NCBI RefSeq assembly: GCF_014836535.1
Contig: NZ_JACSQP010000004.1
Location: forward strand, 1 to 64,000
DNA from: Microbacterium pullorum
GTDB lineage: Bacteria > Actinomycetota > Actinomycetes > Actinomycetales > Microbacteriaceae
Direction of reading: 5' to 3'
Length of the DNA: 64,000 nt
Shown here: piece after piece, positions 20,175-28,859 of the stretch
How the letters are laid out: the number at the start of each line of letters is the position of its first letter
Numbering within the stretch: the stretch's first letter is position 1
Position numbers and translations under genes: made by a program
Notes under the pieces: generated by a model
What the model was told of the DNA's origin: nothing
The model's input: only the letters and a program-made list of their open reading frames with translations
The model's database searches: none

Positions 20175-20209
20175 GGTATTGCCCGCGCGGTGATCCGCGG
20201 TAACAAGCC
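20175..20209 (-). promoter_or_regulatory. RAT antiterminator RNA site in the bgl leader
   Basis: The minus strand reads GGCTTGTTACCGCG, a short loop region, then GCGGGCAATACC. This closely follows the BglG/LicT RAT pattern GGATTGTTACTGC...GCAGGCAAAACC, with the two arms pairing through CCGCG/CGCGG. It lies 50-85 bases upstream of bglG. The overlapping terminator is not clear by eye. Confidence 0.75.
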
Positions 20210-20254
20210 AATGCAATCGTACCGCGCCTTCGAGCGCCGCCGATTGCACGTAAA

Positions 20255-20305
20255 GCCCTCCGGGCTCGAGCGGACCAGCCTGATTCCGCTCGAGCCCCGG
20301 AGGGC
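20255..20305 (-). terminator. Strong hairpin terminator
   Basis: GCCCTCCGGGCTCGAGCGGA pairs with TCCGCTCGAGCCCCGGAGGGC around a 10-base loop, with a single extra C. On the minus strand TTTACG follows the stem. It begins 6 bases after the stop of the leftward hydrolase gene and insulates it from the bgl operon. Confidence 0.8.
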
Positions 20306-20310
20306 GCCCG

Positions 20311-22146
20311 TCAGTAGGTGACGGTGAGGGTGTTCGAGACGGAGATGAGCGTCACGACCGCCGCATTGATGAATCCGCCGATGTACGGGTTCCCCGTCTC
20401 GCGATAGATCTTGCGCGAGATCACGGCCGACACCGACAGGATCACGATCACCGGGAACAGCCAGATGCTGAAGATGCCACCGAACCCCGGAATGGTCTCG
20501 CCGGAGATGAAGAAGGTGGCGTACTGCGCGATGACCAACACGATGGGGGCGATGGCGTTCGCCAGCGCGAGCACCAGGGTGTTGAGCCATTCACGTCCGC
20601 GCAGCGTGAAGCGGTTGAAACAGTTGATCGCCACCGAGTTCGCCATGAAGTACACCAGGAAGAACGGGATGTAGAGCAGCGCGATCCACAGCTTGTCCGC
20701 CTCGAACGCCTTGACGGCCACCACCCAGAACCGGAAGTCCGTCTTGAAGAAGTAGTCGAGTACGAAGACGATCCCGAATGCCGCGGCCACGACGACCGCA
20801 CCGAGTCCGATCCCCTGCAACAGCTTGCGCCAGCCGGGCAGTACTCCCCCCGCACGCAGATCGACCCCGTTCTTCTTCCCGAACGCGAGGTAGAACACGG
20901 TCATGATGATCAGTCCGGCAATTCCGTTGATCGCGGCCCACGTGGCGATGAAGAACACTGCGCCCTGGGTGAAAATCGTCGGCACCGCATTGAACGCGAT
21001 TCCGGCCATGAAGGACTGCTGGCTCAGCCACACGTAGCTCCAGCCCGAGAACAGTGCCGAGACAGCCAGGCCGCCCCAGAACCACAGCAGACCCGTCCGG
21101 TTCGTGGCGGCCACCCGCGGCGGCTCGGTGAGCTGCAACCCGGCGAAGGCGCGCGTGCGCAGCAGCGCACGGGGGAAAGCCACGAGGAAGATGCCGAAGC
21201 CGATCAGGCCGATCGCCGTGGCGGTCTCCTTGATCTGCCAGACCTGGGCGCCGGCATCCATCGCGTTGGGCGCGGGGAACACCTGCTCCCAGAACTCGAT
21301 CTGACTGGCCACCGTGGTCTGCGAGATGGTGCCCCACGGGTGGCTCTCCGCCGGGGTGTAGATGATGCGATCCGCACCGCTCTGGGAGTAGAACTCGCCG
21401 GCTTCGCGCTGCTCGCCCTCGGCCGGGTCGATGCCGAAGTTGAGGAAGGACTGCGCGTTCGGGGTCGAGATGTACTCGCGGGGCGGCGTGAGCGCCGCGC
21501 CCTCGGGGCTGTAGCTGCGGAAGAAGAACTCGTCGTACTGCGCCGCGGACACGCCCACATCTCGCGTGCCGTAGATGTCGGTGTAGCCGCCTTCGTCGTC
21601 ACGGTAGACCGGGTCGTTGTCGACGAGGAAGACCGCGTCGATGAGCGGTTCATCGGCCTCGTTGTCGAGTGCCACCGAGAAGTTCGCGGCACGCGCGCCG
21701 TTGGAGTGACCGGAGACACCTACCTGGTCGGGGTTCACGTACGGCAGATCGGCGACGAGCTTCACGACGTCGTACATGCCGGTGCCGCCGAGCTGCAGCT
21801 GGTCGTTGCGCAGCGGCGACGAGTTGCCGTGGCCGTACATGTCGATCGACACGACCACGTAGCCGCGCCGGGCGAGTTCGACGTAGTTGGCGCTCTGCAT
21901 CTCCCGGTTGTTCCACCAGCCGTGGGACACCACGATCGCGGGTGCCGGTGCGTCAGCCGTGGCGCCATCAGGGGTGAACAGCAGCGCGCTGATCCGCTGG
22001 CCCGACGGGGTCTCCCAGCGCATGTCCTTCACCGCCACGGAACCGAGGTTCGTCTGCACCGCAGACGAGACGATCGCGGACACGAGCATCAGCACCAGCG
22101 ACAGCGCGAGCCAGAAGGGGTTCCTCTTCAGGAAGGTCGTTCTCAT
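20311..22146 (-). CDS. Membrane-anchored alpha/beta hydrolase
   Basis: This 611-residue protein has an N-terminal membrane anchor (residues 11-31), then an alpha/beta-hydrolase domain (about 40-290): oxyanion region VVSHGWWNN (72-80) and nucleophile S148 in GVSGHSNGARAA. The C-terminal 300 residues hold about eight hydrophobic segments. The hydrolase part is probably extracytoplasmic. Such hydrolase-plus-multispan proteins are annotated loosely as dienelactone-hydrolase- or esterase-like; the substrate is unknown. It follows glpK by about 71 bases in the same direction and ends at a strong terminator, so it may be the last gene of the glycerol operon. Confidence 0.75.
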   Translation of the reverse strand: MRTTFLKRNPFWLALSLVLMLVSAIVSSAVQTNLGSVAVKDMRWETPSGQRISALLFTPDGATADAPAPAIVVSHGWWNNREMQSANYVELARRGYVVVSIDMYGHGNSSPLRNDQLQLGGTGMYDVVKLVADLPYVNPDQVGVSGHSNGARAANFSVALDNEADEPLIDAVFLVDNDPVYRDDEGGYTDIYGTRDVGVSAAQYDEFFFRSYSPEGAALTPPREYISTPNAQSFLNFGIDPAEGEQREAGEFYSQSGADRIIYTPAESHPWGTISQTTVASQIEFWEQVFPAPNAMDAGAQVWQIKETATAIGLIGFGIFLVAFPRALLRTRAFAGLQLTEPPRVAATNRTGLLWFWGGLAVSALFSGWSYVWLSQQSFMAGIAFNAVPTIFTQGAVFFIATWAAINGIAGLIIMTVFYLAFGKKNGVDLRAGGVLPGWRKLLQGIGLGAVVVAAAFGIVFVLDYFFKTDFRFWVVAVKAFEADKLWIALLYIPFFLVYFMANSVAINCFNRFTLRGREWLNTLVLALANAIAPIVLVIAQYATFFISGETIPGFGGIFSIWLFPVIVILSVSAVISRKIYRETGNPYIGGFINAAVVTLISVSNTLTVTY

Positions 22147-22217
22147 GTGATCCCTACTCCTTTGTTGGGGTATCGGTCGGGTAGATCGTGCGCGAGCGCG
22201 CAGGGGACGGTCGGGGA

Positions 22218-23735
22218 TCAGGCGTCGACGTCATCGTCGACCCAGGAGAATGTCCTGCTGACGGCCTTCTTCCAGTTGCGGAACAGCTTCTCCCGCTCGG
22301 CGACGGGCATCGACGGGGTCCACCGCTGCGCTTCACTCCAGTTCTCGGTGACCGATTCCTGCCCGTCCCAGAAGCCGACGGCGATGCCGGCGGCGTAGGC
22401 GGCGCCCAGAGCCGTGGTCTCGATCACCGTCGGTCGCAGCACGTCGACGCCCAGCTGATCGGCCTGGAACTGCATGAGCAGCTCGTTCGCGACCATGCCA
22501 CCGTCGACGCGCAGCTCGGCGAGCGGAATCCCGGAATCCGCGTTCATCGCCGCCACCACCTCGCGCGTCTGGAAGGCGGTGGCCTCGAGCGCGGCGCGGG
22601 CGACGTGTTGCTTCGTGACGAACCGGGTCAGGCCGAGCAGGGCGCCGCGTGCGTCGGGGCGCCAGTAGGGGGCGAACAGACCCGAGAACGCGGGGACGAA
22701 GTACGCCCCGCCGTTGTCATCGACCTCGCGGGCGAGGGTCTCGACATCCGGTGCGTCGGCGAACATCCCCATGTTGTCGCGCAGCCACTGCACGAGCGAC
22801 CCGGTCACGGCGATCGACCCTTCGAGCGCGTACACGGCAGGTGCGTCGCCGATCTGGTAACAGACGGTCGTGATGAGGCCGTTCTGCGAGTGCACCGGCG
22901 TCTCCCCCGTGTTGAGCAGAAGGAAGTTGCCGGTGCCGTAGGTGTTCTTCGCCATGCCCTCGCGGAAGCACGCCTGCCCGAACGTCGCCGCCTGCTGGTC
23001 GCCGAGCACCCCCGCGATGGGCACGCCCGGCAGCATCCCGTGCTCGCGTCCGAACCCGTAGACCTCGGCGGACGACCGGATCTCGGGGAGCATCGACAGG
23101 GGGATCCCCAGGTCGGCGACAATGCTCTCGTCCCACGCCAAGCTCTCCAACCCCATCAGCATGGTGCGGGACGCGTTGGTGACATCGGTGACATGGATGC
23201 CGCCGTCGACGCCGCCGGTGAGGTTCCAGAGGATCCAGGTGTCCATGGTGCCGAACAGCAGGTCGCCGTTGTCGGCGGATTCCCGCGCACCGGGGATGTT
23301 GTCGAGGATCCACCGCACCTTGGGCCCGGCGAAGTAGGTGGCCAACGGCAGGCCGACGGCCGACTTGTAGCGATCGACCCCGTGCTCTCGCGCCAGCTCC
23401 GCCACGATGCGCTGGGTGCGCGTGTCCTGCCAGACGATCGCACGGCAGACGGGGATGCCGGTGTGCCGATTCCACACGACGGTGGTCTCGCGCTGGTTGG
23501 TCAGGCCCACCGCGGCGATGTCGGTGTGGGTGAGGTTCGCGCGGGTGAGGGCGAGTCCGACAGCCTGACGCACGTTGTCCCAGATCTCGATCGCGTCGTG
23601 CTCGACCCAGCCCGCGCGCGGGAAATGCTGCCGGTGCTCGAGTTGACCGCTGGCGACGATCGATGCGGAGTGATCGAAGACGATGGCGCGCGAGCTGGTC
23701 GTTCCTTGATCGATGGACAGGATGAACTGGGTCAC
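22218..23735 (-). CDS. glpK: Glycerol kinase
   Basis: This 505-residue FGGY-family kinase converts glycerol and ATP to sn-glycerol 3-phosphate. The N-terminal phosphate-binding loop is [15 protein letters not shown] (residues 7-21). Glycerol-contact-type sequence [11 protein letters not shown] and [13 protein letters not shown], and the FGGY signature area [19 protein letters not shown], are all present. Length is normal for GlpK. It lies 53 bases downstream of glpD, so the two steps of glycerol catabolism are co-transcribed, probably under the divergent SorC regulator. Confidence 0.97.
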   Translation of the reverse strand: MTQFILSIDQGTTSSRAIVFDHSASIVASGQLEHRQHFPRAGWVEHDAIEIWDNVRQAVGLALTRANLTHTDIAAVGLTNQRETTVVWNRHTGIPVCRAIVWQDTRTQRIVAELAREHGVDRYKSAVGLPLATYFAGPKVRWILDNIPGARESADNGDLLFGTMDTWILWNLTGGVDGGIHVTDVTNASRTMLMGLESLAWDESIVADLGIPLSMLPEIRSSAEVYGFGREHGMLPGVPIAGVLGDQQAATFGQACFREGMAKNTYGTGNFLLLNTGETPVHSQNGLITTVCYQIGDAPAVYALEGSIAVTGSLVQWLRDNMGMFADAPDVETLAREVDDNGGAYFVPAFSGLFAPYWRPDARGALLGLTRFVTKQHVARAALEATAFQTREVVAAMNADSGIPLAELRVDGGMVANELLMQFQADQLGVDVLRPTVIETTALGAAYAAGIAVGFWDGQESVTENWSEAQRWTPSMPVAEREKLFRNWKKAVSRTFSWVDDDVDA

Positions 23736-23788
23736 AGGTGTTCTCTCCGTTGAGACAGGTGGCGGGGGCGTTGCGGTCGCGGTCGCGG

Positions 23789-25528
23789 TCAGGGGGTGTC
23801 GGACATCGCCGCGATCCCCGGGGCTGCGGCTCTCGCTCGGGCGGCCGCTTCGTCGTCGGTCTCGCGCGCCGCCGAGGCCACGGCCTGGACGGCCGCGGTG
23901 TAGGCGCGGGTCTCCCGGTCGACCCGCTCCGGCGACCAGCCCAGCTCGTCGGCGACGACGCGCGCGACCTCGGGGAGGGCGGCGAGAGCTTCGTCGGGGT
24001 ACTCGTAGGCCATGCGGGTACGACGATGCATGACGTCCTCCAGGTGCAGCGCACCCTCATGCGTGACGGCGTATGCGATCTCGGCACGCAGGTAGGCGGG
24101 GGCGTGCGCCAGCGGGCGAGACAGATCTTCATCGGCCTCGCACAGTTCCGCGATGTCGCCGATTCTGGCGCCGTACCTGTGCAGCAGGTGGTCGACCGTC
24201 GCCTGGTCCCACCCGAATCGCCGGCCGATGGTCTGCGCACCGCGGTCCCAGCCGTCGCCGCCCCCCACGAGGGCGATCGACGTCGTGGGCGACGGGCGCT
24301 CTGCGGCTGCCGCTGCCCCGATGGCGAAGTCCACGGCATCGCGCGCCATGATCCGGTAGGTGGTGAACTTGCCCCCGGCGATCACTGTGAGCCCCGGAGC
24401 GGGTGAGGCGACGGTGTGCTCGCGCGAGATCTTCTCCGAGGCGGTGCCGTCCTTTGTGCCGGGCTGCAGAAGGGGGCGAAGGCCCGCCCAGGTGCCGATG
24501 ATGTCGTCGGGCGTGAGGGCGTTCGCGAGCACCGAGTTCGCCTCGTTCAGCACGTACTCGATGTCCCGGGCGTTCGGGGTGGGGTTCACCAGGTCTTGCG
24601 TCCACGGGGTGTCCGTGGTGCCGATCACCCAGTACCGCGACCAGGGGATGACGAACAGCACGCTCGTCTTGGTCTGCAGGATGAGTCCGGCGTCGCCTCT
24701 GATCCGCTCGCGCGGCACCACGATGTGGATCCCCTTCGAGGCGAGCACCCGCAGCCCGCCCGTTTCGCCCGCCAGCGCCTGGGACTGCTCGGTCCACACG
24801 CCGGTCGAGCTGATGACGTGGCGGGCCTTCACCCGCACGAGGCGTCCGGTTTCGAGGTCGCGCAGCACGGCGCCGTCGACGCGGCCGTCGGCATCCTTGG
24901 TCAGTTCCACAGCCTGTGTGCGGGATGCCGCGTGCGCGCCCTTGCCCACGGCGGTGCGGACGAGGGTGGCGACATAGCGGGCGTCGTCGACGTTGGCATC
25001 CCAGTACTCGATCGCACCGACGGCGGCCTCGGGGTCGAGGTCGGGGAAGACCTCGCTGAGGTCGGATCGGCTCAAGTGCCGGTGCCACGGCAGGGCGCGC
25101 TTTCCTCGACGCAGGGAGGCGAGCACGTCGTAGAGCGCGATGCCCGCGCCGACGAAGGCCCGCTCCCACACGCGGTGGCGTAGCGGGTAGAGGAAGGGCA
25201 CGGGGCGCACGAGGTGGGGTGCCACCTCGGTGAGCAGCAGGTCGCGTTCGGCGAGGGCTTCGAAGACGAGCTTGAAGTCGAGCATCTGCAGGTAGCGCAG
25301 TCCCCCGTGCACCAGCTTGCTCGACCGCGACGACGTCCCGGCGCCCCAGTCCTGCGCTTCGATGACAGCGGTCTCTAGCCCTCGGCCGGCGGAATCCAGC
25401 GCGATGCCCGCGCCGGTGATGCCGCCGCCGATCACCAGCACGTCCAGTTCGCGACCGGGCGTTGCGCTTTCGGCGAGACGCTCGAGGGCGCGCTCACGAG
25501 ATGCGGCCGTGAGCTGAGTGCTGGACAT
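23789..25528 (-). CDS. glpD: Glycerol-3-phosphate dehydrogenase (FAD-dependent)
   Basis: 579 residues from ATG 25528; the frame is open far upstream, but the family N-terminus is here. The FAD-binding motif [20 protein letters not shown] lies near residues 30-49, followed by [20 protein letters not shown], characteristic of GlpD/GlpA. It oxidises glycerol 3-phosphate to dihydroxyacetone phosphate, passing electrons to quinone at the membrane. It is the first gene of glpD-glpK-hydrolase and is divergent from a SorC-family regulator 106 bp away. Confidence 0.96.
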   Translation of the reverse strand: MSSTQLTAASRERALERLAESATPGRELDVLVIGGGITGAGIALDSAGRGLETAVIEAQDWGAGTSSRSSKLVHGGLRYLQMLDFKLVFEALAERDLLLTEVAPHLVRPVPFLYPLRHRVWERAFVGAGIALYDVLASLRRGKRALPWHRHLSRSDLSEVFPDLDPEAAVGAIEYWDANVDDARYVATLVRTAVGKGAHAASRTQAVELTKDADGRVDGAVLRDLETGRLVRVKARHVISSTGVWTEQSQALAGETGGLRVLASKGIHIVVPRERIRGDAGLILQTKTSVLFVIPWSRYWVIGTTDTPWTQDLVNPTPNARDIEYVLNEANSVLANALTPDDIIGTWAGLRPLLQPGTKDGTASEKISREHTVASPAPGLTVIAGGKFTTYRIMARDAVDFAIGAAAAAERPSPTTSIALVGGGDGWDRGAQTIGRRFGWDQATVDHLLHRYGARIGDIAELCEADEDLSRPLAHAPAYLRAEIAYAVTHEGALHLEDVMHRRTRMAYEYPDEALAALPEVARVVADELGWSPERVDRETRAYTAAVQAVASAARETDDEAAARARAAAPGIAAMSDTP

Positions 25529-25580
25529 GACGCAATCCGTTCGTTCGGCGTGGTTCGGGATATCCCCACTGTCGGCCTGA

Positions 25581-25593
25581 AGCGTATTACGCT
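25581..25593. promoter_or_regulatory. Palindrome between glpD and the SorC regulator, candidate operator
   Basis: AGCGTATTACGCT is a perfect odd palindrome (AGCGTA-T-TACGCT) in the divergent promoter region. This is where a SorC-family protein controlling both genes would be expected to bind. Confidence 0.45.
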
Positions 25594-25633
25594 CTGCGAG
25601 CATGGTGGCAAAGCGCGCACGTACTCTGCACGA

Positions 25634-26623
25634 ATGTGCACGATCGTGAGTCGGGAAGAACTGGTCCTGACCGCGGCATCGATGTATTACCTCCAGGACA
25701 TAAAGATGGAGGCGATCGCGAGCCGTCTGCATATGTCGAGGTCGACGGTGTCGCGCATGCTGAAGGACGCCCGCGCGTCGGGGTTGGTGAGCATCACGCT
25801 GCGGCACGCGCCCTCTCGGGCGCCGGAGATCGCCCAGCGCATCAGCGATCACTTCGGCGTCGAGGCATATGTGGTGCCGGTCAGCGACTCCGCCTCGACG
25901 CAGGAACGACTCGACCAGGTGGCCACCGCGACGGCGCGCAAAGTGGCGGACTGGTTCGACTCCGACATGCTCCTCGGGATCGCGTGGGGGACGACCCTCA
26001 GCGCGGTGGCGCAGCACCTGCCCGTGAAGTCGACGCGGGGAAGCATGATCGTGCAGCTCAACGGCAGCGCGAACAACCGCACCTCGGGCTCGGAGCACGC
26101 GGGACACCTGCTTTCGCGGTTCGGCGAGGCGTTCGACGCCCGGGTGCAGGAGTTTCCCGTGCCGGCGTTCTTCGACTACGCCAGCACGCGCCAGGCCATG
26201 TGGCGAGAGAGGTCCATCGCCCGTGTTCTCGACATGCAACGACGCGCGGACATCGCGCTCTTCTCCATCGGCGCGGTCGGTGGGCAGGTGCCGAGCCACG
26301 TCTACTCCGCGGGGTACCTCGAGCCCGCCGACATCCGCGTGCTCGAGGCGGAGGGCGTCGTGGGTGACGTCTGCACGGTGTTCCTGCGCGCCGACGGAAC
26401 GTACGAAGACCTCCGTCTCAATGAACGAGCCACCGGCCCCACACCCGCGGAGCTGAGCCACGTGCCCCGGCGCGTGTGCGCCGTCGCCGGGGACAGCAAG
26501 GTCATTCCGCTGCACGCCGCGCTGCGCGCGGGTGCGATCACGCACCTGATCCTCGACGAGCAGACGGCCCAGGGGCTGGGGGCGAGGCTGGGCGGCTCGA
26601 CGAGCACCGGCGTCGATGGGTGA
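25634..26623 (+). CDS. SorC/DeoR-type sugar-binding transcriptional regulator
   Basis: About 329 residues from ATG 25634; a GTG at 25646 is also plausible. An N-terminal helix-turn-helix (residues 23-45, AIASRLHMSRSTVSRMLKDA) precedes a SorC-type effector domain with a phosphosugar-isomerase-like fold (LLGIAWGTTLSAVAQHLP; SIGAVGG). SorC-family regulators bind sugar phosphates. Here the divergent neighbours are glpD and glpK, so the natural guess is control of glycerol use by glycerol 3-phosphate or a related triose phosphate. That effector is inference. Confidence 0.85.
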   Translation: MCTIVSREELVLTAASMYYLQDIKMEAIASRLHMSRSTVSRMLKDARASGLVSITLRHAPSRAPEIAQRISDHFGVEAYVVPVSDSASTQERLDQVATATARKVADWFDSDMLLGIAWGTTLSAVAQHLPVKSTRGSMIVQLNGSANNRTSGSEHAGHLLSRFGEAFDARVQEFPVPAFFDYASTRQAMWRERSIARVLDMQRRADIALFSIGAVGGQVPSHVYSAGYLEPADIRVLEAEGVVGDVCTVFLRADGTYEDLRLNERATGPTPAELSHVPRRVCAVAGDSKVIPLHAALRAGAITHLILDEQTAQGLGARLGGSTSTGVDG

Positions 26624-26717
26624 CCCGCAGACGCTGGACGCCACGGTGCGGGTCGATGCCGAGGTGGACGACGTGCGCCTCGAGAACGTGGGCGCGATGA
26701 CGTTCTCGCACTCCTAG
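26616..26717 (+). pseudogene. DUF1905 fragment carrying one copy of a 57-bp repeat
   Basis: A 33-codon frame starts inside the end of the SorC gene and reads TVRVDAEVDDVRLENVGAM, then stops six codons later. Residues 10-28 are identical to the middle of the intact DUF1905 gene at 27310-27582, and the DNA is identical over 57 bases. It is best read as a partial duplicate left by a rearrangement. Confidence 0.55.
26643..26699 (+). repeat. 57-bp exact direct repeat, copy 1
   Basis: Identical base for base to 27421-27477 and in the same reading frame. Sequence differs immediately on both sides. The two copies are 778 bp apart and flank a frameshifted membrane-protein gene. Confidence 0.95.
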
Positions 26718-26820
26718 CCCTCGGCGAGCCCCGATGCGGCCGAACCTCGTGTGCTGGACGCAGGTGCCACCGGTCGACAAGATGGGCTCGAACTGGAGTG
26801 ACGCCGCAGGAGGAGCACCC

Positions 26821-27272
26821 ATGACCACTGACCCGGCAGCCGCCGAGCTGTCCGCAGCTCTGAAAGCCGACTATGACCGCATCGTCGCCGAGGACACGGG
26901 CTACACCGTCGGCATTGAACGTTGGACACGGGTGAAGACGGGTCTCAGTGGGTGGGAAACATCTCCCTGGCACTCACCGTGGCTGCCATCCTGCTGTTTC
27001 TCGCCATCTGGCCCGCGGGCGCCTTCACCCTGCTCATCGTGAAATTGCCGCTCCTCCCCATCGCGTGCTTCATCTCCCTCATCGGGTTCCTCTGCGCCGT
27101 ATCCGTACTGGAGTCACGACGCGAGAGCATGGCGGCGAAGATGGCCACGGTATACGGCATCACCGTCGACACCAGCGTTACTCCGCACCGCTACAGCACC
27201 GCGCTTTCCGCGGACGAGGTTTCGCCCGACCTCACGCAGACCCACGCCTACCTGGCGGCATCCGGCGCCTGA
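26821..27272 (+). pseudogene. Small membrane protein gene with an apparent frameshift
   Basis: An ATG at 26821 with AGGAGGA upstream opens a frame beginning MTTDPAAAELSAALKADYD. It switches register near 26920-26960: the original frame continues as unlikely Ser/Pro-rich sequence to 27042. The next frame over gives a convincing membrane hairpin (ISLALTVAAILLFLAIWPAG and LIVKLPLLPIACFISLIGFL) and ends at 27272. A one-base insertion or deletion would join them into one protein of about 150 residues with two membrane segments. Two overlapping genes, the second from TTG 26922, are a less likely alternative. The function is unknown. Confidence 0.6.
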
Positions 27273-27296
27273 CGCCCGAACGCCGACACGTATCGC

Positions 27297-27302
27297 TACA
27301 GT
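27297..27302 (+). promoter_or_regulatory. Predicted -10 box, leaderless DUF1905 gene
   Basis: TACAGT ends seven bases before ATG 27310, with no ribosome binding site between. Confidence 0.4.
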
Positions 27303-27309
27303 GGCGCCC

Positions 27310-27582
27310 ATGACAGAGACCGAGTTGCGCTTCGAGGCGCCGATCGGCGTCGAGGTCAAAGGCGAGATGTGGGCGTGCGTCGAGATCCCGGGATCGGCGG
27401 AGTTCTTCGGCACCGGCAAGACGGTGCGGGTCGATGCCGAGGTGGACGACGTGCGCCTCGAGAACGTGGGCGCGATGGTGACCGGTCGAGGCGGTCACAT
27501 GATCTCGCTGAACGCCAAGGTGCGAAAGCAGCTCGCGAAGGACGTCGGCGACACCGTTCGGGTCGTCGTCTCGCCCCGCTGA
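27310..27582 (+). CDS. DUF1905 family protein
   Basis: This 90-residue beta-rich protein matches DUF1905: it opens LRFEAPIGVEVKGEMWACVE, has the central VRVDAEVDDVRLENVGAM and ends MISLNAKVRKQL then DVGDTVRVVV. The family is often fused or linked to YdeI-type (OmdA) proteins and has no settled biochemical role. ATG 27310 is chosen because a leaderless -10 box sits just upstream. Its middle 57 bases are duplicated exactly at 26643-26699. Confidence 0.8.
   Translation: MTETELRFEAPIGVEVKGEMWACVEIPGSAEFFGTGKTVRVDAEVDDVRLENVGAMVTGRGGHMISLNAKVRKQLAKDVGDTVRVVVSPR
27421..27477 (+). repeat. 57-bp exact direct repeat, copy 2
   Basis: Inside the intact DUF1905 gene; identical to 26643-26699. Confidence 0.95.
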
Positions 27583-27636
27583 GTGCTCGCGGGTGTGATG
27601 CCCGCCCCACGCACCTGGGGCCCTGTGCGGCGCCCG

Positions 27637-27642
27637 TAGGCT
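27637..27642 (+). promoter_or_regulatory. Predicted -10 box, leaderless start
   Basis: TAGGCT ends six bases before ATG 27649, with no ribosome binding site between. Confidence 0.45.
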
Positions 27643-27648
27643 CGGGGC

Positions 27649-28002
27649 ATGGAGAGCGACTGGATCGAACATCGACGTTCGGGTGACGGCGAGCGAGTCG
27701 GCTGGATGAAGCCCGTCGCCGACGGATTCGTCGCCATCGACCTGCTGGGGCGTCCGTGCACGACGGTCGTGGACTGGCTGAGCGCAGAGGAGACTCTCGA
27801 CGAACTCGGTCTGGGCTACCTCGCCGATCCCTATGAGCTGAAGCTCGAGGACGGCGGGTGGCTGCGGGTGAGGATCGCCGAGGTGTCGCCCGCCGCGGTT
27901 CGCGTGAAGAAGGACGACTGGGGCGACATGACCGCGCACCAGATCTACTACTCGGTCTCTTTTCCGGTGGACGACGACCAGCTGCGCCCGCTGGTTCGCT
28001 GA
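27649..28002 (+). CDS. Hypothetical protein
   Basis: This 117-residue soluble acidic protein begins MESDWIEHRRSGDGERVGWM and ends in a beta-rich segment (YYSVSFPVDDDQLRPLVR). There are no membrane segments or catalytic motifs I recognise. It appears to be leaderless. Its 3' end overlaps the 3' end of the convergent metallo-hydrolase by 55 bp, so both coding frames constrain that stretch. Confidence 0.7.
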   Translation: MESDWIEHRRSGDGERVGWMKPVADGFVAIDLLGRPCTTVVDWLSAEETLDELGLGYLADPYELKLEDGGWLRVRIAEVSPAAVRVKKDDWGDMTAHQIYYSVSFPVDDDQLRPLVR

Positions 28003-28796
28003 AGGCTCTCCACCTGCCCGGCGTGCAGTTCGCGGACCCATTCCCAGCCGGGTTCGGGGTCATCGATACGCCGGTCGTGCAACTCTCCGCCCCCGCGCAG
28101 GGCCTCGATGTAGGCGCGGTCGCGCGCGACCCGCTCCCGCAGTGCTGCGGCGTCCCCGGGTGAGCCGTGCCCGGGGACGACGACGTCGGCCTCGTCGGCG
28201 GTGCCTGCCAGCACATCCAAGCCGACGAGGTAATCCCCCAGCGGGTCGGCTGCGCCCGCGATGTCGGGCATCGGCACGAAGACGTCAGACAGCATGTCAC
28301 CGGCGATCAGCACGCGGCATCCCACCACGAGAAGCGCCGCGTGACCGATGGCGTGCGCAGGATGCGCGAGCATGCGAACGGCCGGGCCGTCCCAGGGCAG
28401 GTGCGTCGTGCCTGCGGGGAGGGCGGTGAGCAGGCCGAACTGCTCGAGCGGCACCTCATCGATGACTTCCGGCGGGAGTCCTTCGACCACGCGGTCGTGC
28501 CAGTCGGGTCGGCCCCGCAGGTCGTGCATGAAGGCTGCGGCGTCGGCGGTGGCCCAGCGCGGGGCGTCACCGAACGCGGGATGCCACAGCACATGGTCCC
28601 AGTCGGGGTGCGTCGCGAAGCCCGCGACGACCGGCAGGCCGAGCGCCCGCAGATCGTCGGCGAGGCACTGCATCTCGGTGGCGGTGATGCCGGGGTCCAC
28701 GAGCAGCACGCCGTGCGTGCCGTGCACGACGACGGTGTTGTTGCGCAGCAGTTCGCTCTGGTGAACGAAGACCCGGTCGGCCACGGGAGTCAGCAT
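27948..28796 (-). CDS. MBL-fold metallo-hydrolase
   Basis: This 282-residue protein has a metallo-beta-lactamase fold: GVLLVDPGI, then a metal motif THPDWDH (the HxxxDH pattern), AHAIGHAALLVVG and IAGDMLSD supplying later His/Asp ligands, and VVPGHGSP. Such enzymes hydrolyse thioesters, lactones or similar bonds; the substrate cannot be told. It overlaps the convergent hypothetical gene by 55 bp and is 63 bases downstream of the DMT transporter on the same strand, possibly co-transcribed with it. Confidence 0.87.
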   Translation of the reverse strand: MLTPVADRVFVHQSELLRNNTVVVHGTHGVLLVDPGITATEMQCLADDLRALGLPVVAGFATHPDWDHVLWHPAFGDAPRWATADAAAFMHDLRGRPDWHDRVVEGLPPEVIDEVPLEQFGLLTALPAGTTHLPWDGPAVRMLAHPAHAIGHAALLVVGCRVLIAGDMLSDVFVPMPDIAGAADPLGDYLVGLDVLAGTADEADVVVPGHGSPGDAAALRERVARDRAYIEALRGGGELHDRRIDDPEPGWEWVRELHAGQVESLQRTSGRSWSSSTGKETE

Positions 28797-28859
28797 GCTG
28801 GGCGTCGCTTCGCGAGCGGTGCGGCGGTGACGGTCATGGGGTTCTCCTTCGTGTGAGGT

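Noticed and set aside
23789..26644. Very long minus-strand frame of about 950 codons ending in GlpD
   Set aside because: The GlpD family N-terminus begins at 25528. The upstream 370 codons are antisense to the SorC regulator.
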